Positions 43,349-50,291 of a stretch of 50,291 nt of DNA are shown in pieces. The notes below the pieces were generated by a model. That model was not told where the DNA came from and made no database searches. It was given only the letters and a program-made list of their open reading frames with translations. Position 1 is the first letter of the stretch; each line of letters starts with the position of its first letter. This DNA comes from an uncultured Opitutaceae bacterium (GTDB taxonomy: Bacteria > Verrucomicrobiota > Verrucomicrobiia > Opitutales > Opitutaceae), in NCBI GenBank assembly GCA_937958045.1, contig CALFXL010000069.1, forward strand, positions 1 through 50,291. The letters run 5' to 3'. Position numbers and translations under genes: made by a program.

Positions 43349-45727
43349 ATGCGCTTTTCGCCGGTTCTCCGGCTCATCGTTGCCCTTTTTCTTACCGCTA
43401 CTTGTGCGCGCGCCGACACCTCCGCCGGCGGAGCGGCGCCTGTCGAAATCGAGATCCCGCTGCAACCGGCTGCGTACGGCACGGCGTTTTTCGAAGAAAC
43501 CGCGCGCGCGTTCGAACAACTGCGTCCCGGCGTGCGCGTGCGCATCACGGGTGATATTCGCAACGACGACAAAGTGCAGATCCGCGCCATGGGCGGCGAT
43601 TTCCCCGACGCAACCGACGCCCGTCTGCTCTATGATACGCTGATCGCCGCCGGCCGCATCCGCGATCTCACGCCTTATCTCGACGGACCGAACTGGGAAG
43701 GCGACGGCACGTGGCGCGATTCGTTTTTGCCCGGCGTGCTCGATCGTTGGCAGCGTGGTGAACACATCTATGCGCTGCCTTACACCCATGCGGTGTGGGT
43801 CGTTTATTATAATCGCGCGCTCTTCGCGGAGAACGGTTGGACGCCGCCGGAAACATGGGACGATTTTTTTGCGCTCTGTGAAAAAATCCAGGCGCGCGGG
43901 CTCGCACCGCTCACATTGCCCGGCGTGTACATGCGCTACGGCGATGCGTTTCTGCAAGCGGCGCTCTTCAGCTCGGGCGGCGAAGAAAGCTATCGCGCGT
44001 TTCAACAACTCGCGCCGGGCGCGTTGACGAGTCCTCATTTCGTCCGCGCGGCCGGCGTGCTGCAGCGCATCAGTCAGACGTGTTTGCTGCGCGGTTGGGA
44101 AGGTATGACGCACACCGCCGCGCAACAAGCCTTCCTCGACGGCAAGTCCGCGATGACCATCAGCGCCACGTGGATGGTCAGCGAAATGCGCGGGAAATTT
44201 CCCGATGGTTTTCAACTCGGTGCATTTAATCTTCCGTCGTTTCCGGATGGCTTCGGGCCCATGGGCGCGGTGCAGGCGCGCAGCGCGTACTTTTTTCTCT
44301 TCGCGACCGATGATCCCGCGCGCGAACAAGCCACGGTCGATTTTTTCCGTTTCCTCACCTCGCGCGAACGCGCACGCGCCTTTGCCCAACGCTTCGACGC
44401 GCCGGTGGCGTTGCGCGCGATCCGTCCCGACGATTATGCGACGCCGGCGCTGCGCGAGATCGCGGAATTCGTCGAGCGCGCGCCGGCGGTGGTGGACGCC
44501 GCGGCGCCGCCCACGGCGGCGTTTTCGGCATTTGTCGCGCAAGGACTCAACGACGCGCGTTTCCAATTGATGACGGGACGCGTCACGCCGGAAGAATTCG
44601 GCGTGCGACTCGAACGCACCGCGGCGGCGGAACGCGCGCGCGCGGAAGATCCCGATCGCATCGAGCGAAAACACACCGGCAAAGCGCTCCTGCTCTGCGG
44701 TGTCGTGGTGGCGCTGATACTGTGGACAGGCGGACGCCTTCGTCGCCGCGGCCGTGCGCCTCGTATTGAATCTCTGAATACAGACCGAACCGAAACATCG
44801 CGCCGCGAAATCGCTCCCGGGAACGCGGGATTGGGACGTTTGCGCGCGCCGCTCGCGACGGGGTTTGTCGTGCCCTCGCTGATCCTGTTTGGCGCGTTTG
44901 TGATTTTGCCAGGGCTCGCCTCGATCGTGTGGGCGTTCATGCGCTGGGACGGATTTGGCGAATGGAGCTGGGCGGGATTGCTCAATTTCCAATGGCTCCT
45001 GCTCGAGAGCGATACGTTCTGGTTCGCGCTGAAAAACAACCTCTACCTCATGATCGTGCCGACGCTCGCGGTGGTGCCGATGGCGTTGTTTTTCGCGACG
45101 ATGATCCATCGCGGTGTGTGGGGGGTGGGATTTTTCCGCGCAGTGTTTTTGTTTCCCAATCTGATCGGCGGAATCGCGGCGACGCTGTTGTGGATGAATG
45201 CCTACGATCCGCACGGCGGATTGGTGAATGCCGCGCTGGTGAAACTCGGGCAGTGGACCGGCAGCGAGTGGCTGCAGTCGTTTTACGGCTACGCGTGGCT
45301 CTCGCAGGCAAATCTTTATCGCGCGTTGATCCCGATCTATCTGTGGATGGCGTGCGGCTTTAATCTCGTGCTCTATCTCGCGGCGATGCAGGGCGTGAGC
45401 GCGGAATTATATGAAGCGGCGGAACTCGATGGTGCGTCGGCGTGGCGTCAGTTTTTTTCGATCACCTTGCCGCAAATCCGCGACGTGCTGGCGATATCGG
45501 CGGTGTTTATCGTGATCGCGGGATTAAATACATTTGAAATGATCTGGCTGCTCACCTCGCAGGATCCGACGAGTGGCGCCCATGTGCTGAGCACATTGAT
45601 GGTATCGACGATGTTTAAGGAATTTCAGATCGGACGCGCGACAGCGATCGCGGTCGTCATGTTTATATTTGTGTTGGTGGGATCGGTGGCGGTCTTGCGC
45701 GCGATGCGCGATCGCGAGGAGGTTTGA
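43349..45727 (+). CDS. Fused sugar-binding protein and MalF-type ABC permease
   Basis: 792 residues joining two normally separate proteins. Residues 1-22 are a signal peptide. Residues about 30-435 form a family-1 extracellular solute-binding protein (YTHAVWVVYYNRALFAENGW, TPPETWDDFFALCEKI, LDGKSAMTISATWMVSEMRG). A membrane segment GKALLLCGVVVALILWTGG lies at about 444-463, then a basic linker. From about 504 a six-helix CUT1 permease follows (LFPNLIGGIAATLLWMNAYD) with the EAA loop EAAELDGASAWRQFFSITLP. The binding domain would be tethered on the periplasmic side. A MalG-type permease follows after five bases. No ATPase gene is in the window, so a shared MsmK/UgpC-type ATPase is likely. There is no sign of a lost stop or frameshift at the junction. 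Confidence 0.88.
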   Translation: MRFSPVLRLIVALFLTATCARADTSAGGAAPVEIEIPLQPAAYGTAFFEETARAFEQLRPGVRVRITGDIRNDDKVQIRAMGGDFPDATDARLLYDTLIAAGRIRDLTPYLDGPNWEGDGTWRDSFLPGVLDRWQRGEHIYALPYTHAVWVVYYNRALFAENGWTPPETWDDFFALCEKIQARGLAPLTLPGVYMRYGDAFLQAALFSSGGEESYRAFQQLAPGALTSPHFVRAAGVLQRISQTCLLRGWEGMTHTAAQQAFLDGKSAMTISATWMVSEMRGKFPDGFQLGAFNLPSFPDGFGPMGAVQARSAYFFLFATDDPAREQATVDFFRFLTSRERARAFAQRFDAPVALRAIRPDDYATPALREIAEFVERAPAVVDAAAPPTAAFSAFVAQGLNDARFQLMTGRVTPEEFGVRLERTAAAERARAEDPDRIERKHTGKALLLCGVVVALILWTGGRLRRRGRAPRIESLNTDRTETSRREIAPGNAGLGRLRAPLATGFVVPSLILFGAFVILPGLASIVWAFMRWDGFGEWSWAGLLNFQWLLLESDTFWFALKNNLYLMIVPTLAVVPMALFFATMIHRGVWGVGFFRAVFLFPNLIGGIAATLLWMNAYDPHGGLVNAALVKLGQWTGSEWLQSFYGYAWLSQANLYRALIPIYLWMACGFNLVLYLAAMQGVSAELYEAAELDGASAWRQFFSITLPQIRDVLAISAVFIVIAGLNTFEMIWLLTSQDPTSGAHVLSTLMVSTMFKEFQIGRATAIAVVMFIFVLVGSVAVLRAMRDREEV
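44763..44781. repeat. 19-bp palindromic motif in the linker of the fused transporter gene
   Basis: GTATTG-N7-GAATAC, one mismatch, in the coding sequence for the cytoplasmic linker between the binding-protein membrane segment and the permease. Confidence 0.65.
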
Positions 45728-45732
45728 TATCG

Positions 45733-46611
45733 ATGAACGAAAACCCGTCACACGCAGCTCGACAGCGCGGATTCTCCATTTCGCGAGCGCTCATCTTCGC
45801 GGTGCTTTGCGGATATCTCGTGTGGGTTGTATATCCGGTTTTCTGGGTCGCGTATTCATCGCTAAAACCCGATGCGGAGATCTTCCGCGATGCGTTCGCG
45901 TTGCCATCGTCGGATACAATCGCGTGGGAAAATTATGCACGCGCGTGGCGCGAAGCACGTTTCGGCGATTATTTTTTCAACAGCCTGCTCGTGACGGGCG
46001 TGTCGGTCACGGCGATCGTGTTACTCGGCGCGATGAGCGCGTATGCGTTGAGCCGGTTTTATCATCCCTTGGGAAAAGTGACTTATGGGTTGTTTCTCGC
46101 GGGGCTGATGTTGCCGGTGCAGTTGAGCATCGTCCCGCTGTTTTTCGAACTGCGCGCGTTGGGGCTGCTCGATTCGCGACTCGGATTGATCCTCGTCTAC
46201 ACGGCAAACGGTTTGCCCTTCGCGATCTTTATTCTCGCGGGATTTTTCCGCGCGCTGCCGTCGTCATTATATGAAGCCGCAGTCGTGGATGGTTGCAGCG
46301 AAGCGGTGGCATTCTGGCGAGTGATGTTGCCGCTCGCACGACCGGGCTTGGTGACGGTCGCGATCTTTCAATTCATCGGCATCTGGAAGGAGTATTTTTT
46401 CGCGTTCATGTTTACTTCGGGCGATGCGGGCGCGGGGGTGCGGACGTTGCCATTGGGCTTGGCGAACCTCTCGCTGACGGCGCAGTACCGCAGTGAATAC
46501 GGATCGCTTTTTGCCGGCGTGATGGTGGTGACGCTGCCTATATTGATCGTGTATTTGCTGCTCCAGAAACAACTGGTGAAAGGCATCACCGCCGGGGCGC
46601 TCAAAGGATAA
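45733..46611 (+). CDS. MalG-type sugar ABC transporter permease
   Basis: 292 residues from ATG 45733 (a TTG at 45724 is also in frame). Six membrane helices and the CUT1 permease signatures are present: NSLLVTGVSVTAIVLLGAMS, AYALSRFYHPLG, MLPVQLSIVPLFFELRALGL and the EAA loop YEAAVVDGCSEAVAFWRVML with PLARPGLVTVAIFQFIGIWK. It pairs with the upstream fused permease to form the transmembrane channel for a sugar or oligosaccharide. The substrate is unknown. No regulator or glycosidase gene lies next to it. Confidence 0.93.
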   Translation: MNENPSHAARQRGFSISRALIFAVLCGYLVWVVYPVFWVAYSSLKPDAEIFRDAFALPSSDTIAWENYARAWREARFGDYFFNSLLVTGVSVTAIVLLGAMSAYALSRFYHPLGKVTYGLFLAGLMLPVQLSIVPLFFELRALGLLDSRLGLILVYTANGLPFAIFILAGFFRALPSSLYEAAVVDGCSEAVAFWRVMLPLARPGLVTVAIFQFIGIWKEYFFAFMFTSGDAGAGVRTLPLGLANLSLTAQYRSEYGSLFAGVMVVTLPILIVYLLLQKQLVKGITAGALKG

Positions 46612-46864
46612 CGCGGACGCCCGCGCTGCAGGACGCACGATTGGCGTCGTATCGAACTGCAGAATGCCGCTCGTGTGCGTGATTTTCGGAAAAGATTACG
46701 GTTAATGAGGCTGCGACTTGCCTGAATGATGAAACGCGACGCAATTAGCGTTTGCGTCCTTATATGTGGTCGTCTCCCACACCCCCTCAACTCACGACCC
46801 CAATCGGGTGCCCAGTGGTCAGCGTGCGACCGCCGTGCGTTTTCGCCGGGTGGACGTTCCTGCC

Positions 46865-49800
46865 ATGACATCTGCCGATCTCAGGACGCGTCCCTTGCGC
46901 GTGCTCGTGGTGGCTGTGCAGGCGGACGATCGCGCTGCGCTCCGCCGCACCTTGGCGGACGAAACGGACGCTATCTACAACGTGCGCGACGCGCTGAGTC
47001 CGCAGATCGTGCTGAAATCGCTGGAGCAAGAACCGGTGGACTGCGTGGTGATCGATGCGGATCTGCCGGGCGGGGGTGCGTTGGACTTGCTGCACGAGAT
47101 CGTATCCGCTCCGAAACTACGGACGTGTGGCGTGGTTATTCTCGCAGGTCCGGACGGGCAGTTTGAACTCGGCGAAGCGTTGCAGCAGGGCGCGCATGAT
47201 TTCGTTTTAAAGAACGATGTGGCGACATTGTCACGACGCGTGCGCAATGCCGTCGAAAAGGCGGCGCTGCGTTGCGAGCTGGAAGACACACGCGCGGAAC
47301 TGGGGCGGAAAAATCACGAGTTGGAAAAACACGTCGTTCAGCTCGAGCGCGAAGTGTTGGAGCGACGCCGTACCGAAGGACATGCGGAATGTCTCGTGCG
47401 ATTGGGCCAGCAGCTCGGCGTTCTATCCGATCCCGTCGAAATGATACGTATCGCGCAGGAGACGATCGGGCGGCATCTGTATGCTCAGCGCTGTTTGTTT
47501 CTCGAAATTTCCCCCGATGGACGCCACGCGAAGATCGAAGGTGATTGGCGGATCGAAGGCGTGAAGTCCGCGGCCGGTCGGCACGATCTCACCCGCTTCG
47601 GAACGAACGAATTTGTCCGCCAACTCGCGTCGCCGCGCTTCAGCATCACCGATGTCGCACAATCGCCCTTTGTCGGCGCCGCCTTGCCGTCGCATTTGCA
47701 AATGGAGTCACGCGCGCTGGCGACCGCGGCGTATTATCAGGACGGACGTTGGACGGTGTCGCTGCTCGTGTCGGCGGCCGAAGCGCGGTTGTGGCGCGAA
47801 GATGAATTGATCTTTCTCGAACATGCGGTCGCGCGCGTGTGGCCGCTCGTCGAGAAAGCGCGATCGGATCGATTGTTGTTGGAAAGCGCGCAGCAGCTTC
47901 AAATGGCGGTTTCGACCGCGCAGCTCGGTTTGTGGAGCTGGGAGGCGCGCGAGGATCGCGTGAATTTATCGCCTGCGGCCGCCCGAATTTTTGGCGTCTC
48001 CATCGAGTGGCAGATCAGCTGGATCGAGTTGAGTGGATTGTGGCACGAGGATGATCGCGCGAACGCACGCCGAGCGGTGGAGGACGCGTTGGATGCACGA
48101 ACGGAGTTCGCGATCGAGTGCCGCATTTATCGTCCGGACAATCCGCCGCTGTGGCTCGTTTTCACCGGACGTGGGCGCTACGCAGAAGACGGCGCGCTCC
48201 TCGGCATGGTCGGCGTGGTGCAAGACATCACCGCGCGCAAAGAAGCCGAACTCGCGACCGGACAACTCGCCGCGATCGTGAAGTTTTCCGACGACGCGGT
48301 GGTGAGCAAAAACCTCGATGGCATCGTCACGAGTTGGAATGCGGGAGCGGAGCGTTTGTTCGGTTACACCGCGCAAGAGATCATCGGATTGCCGATCATC
48401 GTGCTTTTGCCACCGGAGCATTTTGATGAAGAGCCGCGCATACTTGAACGCATCCGTCGCGGGGATCCGGTGGAACATTTTGAAACCGTGCGGCGCCACA
48501 AAAGCGGACGACTCATCGACGTGTCGCTGACGATTTCGCCGATCAAAGACGATCGCGGTCGCATCGTGGGCGCTTCCAAAATCGCGCGCGACATCTCACG
48601 CCGCAAAGCTACGGAGAACGCGCTCGCGCGGCGCACGCACATTCTCGAGATCCTTAATCGCGTGGGCGATTCGCTTGTCGGCACGCGCGAGGTGGAATCG
48701 CTCATGCGCACCGTGGTCAATGCCGGCCGCGAAATCGACGGCGCCGACTTCGGCCTGTTTGTCCACCACTACGTCAACAACGCAGGCGAGCAGGAAACAT
48801 TGCGCGTAGTTTCCGGAGTACCGGAAGCACTCGTCGGGCAACTGGGATTGCCGGCGGATTGGTTGACACCGATCGAGGGCGACCGGGAATCGGTTTGTCT
48901 GCAGTTGACGGTGGACGAGACGAAAGTCCCCGCGGGTTATTCGCCGCCACAGAGTTTGCTCGCGGTGCCGGTGAAATCGGGCGGCGCGGTCATTGGTGCG
49001 CTGCTGTTTGGTCACGCGTCGGCGGATGCGTTCACGACCGAAGTGATCGATGTGCTCGAAGGGCTCGCCGCGCAGGCCGCGATCGCGCTCGATAATGCGC
49101 ATCTCTATCGCGCGGTGCAGCGCGAACTCACGGAACACAAACTCGCTCGCGAGGCCGTGCGTGCCCGCGAGGAACAACTGCGTCTCGTGACCAACAACGC
49201 GCCGGTTTTCCTCCTGCAATGCGATCGTGAGTATCGGTACATGTTCGCCAACGAACCGTACGCGGCGCGCTACGGTCTGATGCCCGAAAATCTCATCGGC
49301 CATCACATCGCGGAGATCGTGGGCGAAAAAACCTTCGAAGCCGCGCGTCCGCACATCGACGCGGCGTTGGCCGGCGAACGCGTGGAGTTCGAAATGGAAC
49401 TGACCAACGAGCGCATCGGCACGCGCTGGGTGCACGCGGTCTTCGTGCCTGACCGCAGCCATGGAGAAAACGTCGCCGGCTTCGTGGCGGTGATCACCGA
49501 CATCACGCAGCGAAAGAGCGCCGAGCGCGAACTCGAGCGTGCACGCGACGAAGCACTCGCGGCCTCGCGTGCGAAAGATGATTTTCTCGCCGCGCTCTCG
49601 CACGAGTTGCGCACGCCGCTGAATCCCGTGCTGCTGCTCGCGAGCGATGCGGCGGAAGATCCCGCACTGTCATCCGACGTGCGTCAGGCGTTTGAAACCA
49701 TCCGCCGCCAGGTAAACCTCGAGGCGCGACTCATCGACGATCTGCTCGATCTCACCCGTGTGACGCGCGGCAAACTTTCGCTCGATCGTCGCATCATCGA

Positions 49801-50291
49801 TGCGCACGCGGTTATCAACGATGCGCTGACGACCGTGAAACCCGAGCTGGAGAAAAAAGAGATCAACTTGTCGGTGCGTTTGGAGGCGAGGCGGCATCAG
49901 GTTTTCGGCGACGTGGTGCGCCTGCAGCAGGTGTTCTGGAACGTACTCAAGAACGCCGTGAAATTCACCCCCGCGCGCGGGCGTATCCATATTTCAACTA
50001 CCGTGACGGGGCAGGAACGCCTGCGGATCGATGTAAGCGACACCGGCATCGGGCTCACGTCCACGGAGAAAGACCGGATCTTTGAAGCGTTTTCCCAGGG
50101 AGAACACGCTTCGGAGAGCTCGCACCGTTTCGGCGGCCTGGGGCTTGGCCTCGCGATCTCACGCTCGCTCGTGGAAATGCACGGCGGCGAGATTCGCGCG
50201 GAGAGCGAAGGGCGGAACCGCGGCTCCAATTTCTCAATCGAACTTCCCCTTATGAGTGTACCCGTCTCGTCCGACGTGAAATCGCCCACTG
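46865..50291 (+). CDS. Large multi-sensor (hybrid-type) histidine kinase, 3' end outside window
   Basis: The frame is open from ATG 46865 to the window edge, 1142 residues so far. Domains in order: an N-terminal receiver (acidic residues in VVIDADLPGGG, about 64-66), a coiled coil (RAELGRKNHELEKHVVQLER), a GAF domain at about 180-330, PAS at about 345-460, PAS at about 465-580 (ILEIL follows), GAF at about 590-755, PAS at about 775-880, HisKA with His913 (FLAALSHELRTPLNPVLLL) and HATPase (NVLKNAVKFTP, DVSDTGIGLTS, FGGLGLGLAIS). A C-terminal receiver may follow beyond the edge. No membrane segment is visible. Several GAF and PAS modules imply integration of many cytoplasmic signals. Confidence 0.9.
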   Translation, partial: MTSADLRTRPLRVLVVAVQADDRAALRRTLADETDAIYNVRDALSPQIVLKSLEQEPVDCVVIDADLPGGGALDLLHEIVSAPKLRTCGVVILAGPDGQFELGEALQQGAHDFVLKNDVATLSRRVRNAVEKAALRCELEDTRAELGRKNHELEKHVVQLEREVLERRRTEGHAECLVRLGQQLGVLSDPVEMIRIAQETIGRHLYAQRCLFLEISPDGRHAKIEGDWRIEGVKSAAGRHDLTRFGTNEFVRQLASPRFSITDVAQSPFVGAALPSHLQMESRALATAAYYQDGRWTVSLLVSAAEARLWREDELIFLEHAVARVWPLVEKARSDRLLLESAQQLQMAVSTAQLGLWSWEAREDRVNLSPAAARIFGVSIEWQISWIELSGLWHEDDRANARRAVEDALDARTEFAIECRIYRPDNPPLWLVFTGRGRYAEDGALLGMVGVVQDITARKEAELATGQLAAIVKFSDDAVVSKNLDGIVTSWNAGAERLFGYTAQEIIGLPIIVLLPPEHFDEEPRILERIRRGDPVEHFETVRRHKSGRLIDVSLTISPIKDDRGRIVGASKIARDISRRKATENALARRTHILEILNRVGDSLVGTREVESLMRTVVNAGREIDGADFGLFVHHYVNNAGEQETLRVVSGVPEALVGQLGLPADWLTPIEGDRESVCLQLTVDETKVPAGYSPPQSLLAVPVKSGGAVIGALLFGHASADAFTTEVIDVLEGLAAQAAIALDNAHLYRAVQRELTEHKLAREAVRAREEQLRLVTNNAPVFLLQCDREYRYMFANEPYAARYGLMPENLIGHHIAEIVGEKTFEAARPHIDAALAGERVEFEMELTNERIGTRWVHAVFVPDRSHGENVAGFVAVITDITQRKSAERELERARDEALAASRAKDDFLAALSHELRTPLNPVLLLASDAAEDPALSSDVRQAFETIRRQVNLEARLIDDLLDLTRVTRGKLSLDRRIIDAHAVINDALTTVKPELEKKEINLSVRLEARRHQVFGDVVRLQQVFWNVLKNAVKFTPARGRIHISTTVTGQERLRIDVSDTGIGLTSTEKDRIFEAFSQGEHASESSHRFGGLGLGLAISRSLVEMHGGEIRAESEGRNRGSNFSIELPLMSVPVSSDVKSPT

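Noticed and set aside
43277..45214. 645-residue minus-strand frame opposite the fused transporter
   Set aside because: Arg/His/Gln-rich shadow, antisense to a protein with clear binding-protein and permease motifs.

Overview
The window is a high-GC bacterial chromosome segment with dense genes and no rRNA, tRNA, CRISPR array or recognisable transposase. The gene content best fits Verrucomicrobiota, probably the Opitutaceae. The pointers are an OleC/OleD pair for head-to-head olefin synthesis, a pyrophosphate-type PEP carboxykinase, a large TonB-dependent receptor, a DUF4202 protein, and several families of short palindromic repeats. This assignment is inference from gene content; no 16S gene or other phylogenetic marker was compared.

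Layout. 1-5.7 kb: start of a TonB-dependent receptor (minus strand, cut by the window edge), a PfpI/DJ-1 protein with a strong terminator, a periplasmic TonB-C-domain protein, an HPF/RaiA ribosome factor and an aldo/keto-reductase-fold protein that seems to lack its catalytic tetrad. 5.7-13 kb: a small membrane protein, a secreted GH65-like glycosidase, a beta-hydroxyacid dehydrogenase and a 1139-aa PPi-type PEP carboxykinase. 13-19.3 kb: ExoD, QueE and QueC (queuosine/preQ0), ribonuclease D, an AT-richer orphan gene, and OleC swollen by in-frame repeat insertions. 19.4-26.7 kb: a dUTPase-like protein, an RG-rich disordered protein, MurA, RuvB, DUF4202 and a YidE/AspT-type transporter. 26.7-33 kb: an S9 peptidase flanked by two copies of a two-hairpin repeat, OleD overlapping a Vut_1 queuosine-precursor-type transporter, and two RNA methyltransferases. 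33-37.5 kb: a sensory kinase, a single-domain response regulator and a hybrid kinase in one run. 37.5-40.5 kb: three poorly known minus-strand genes. 40.5-43.1 kb: DnaN, PssA and an orphan RelE-fold protein. 43.3-46.6 kb: a sugar ABC transporter whose binding protein is fused to its first permease. 46.9 kb to the end: a very large multi-sensor kinase, open at the window edge.

How parts work together. QueC and QueE sit in one minus-strand run, and a Vut_1 transporter is coupled to OleD about 15 kb away, so synthesis and uptake of 7-deazaguanine precursors may both occur. OleC and OleD are two steps of one olefin pathway but lie 10 kb apart; OleA and OleB are not in the window. The 33-37.5 kb signalling genes look like one transcription unit.

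The most unusual signal is non-coding. A 19-bp partial palindrome, GTATTC-N7-GAATAC, recurs across the whole window, inside genes and at gene ends, far more often than chance. Separately, at least three other palindromic repeat families occupy intergenic spaces, the start codon of one gene, and the coding frame of oleC.
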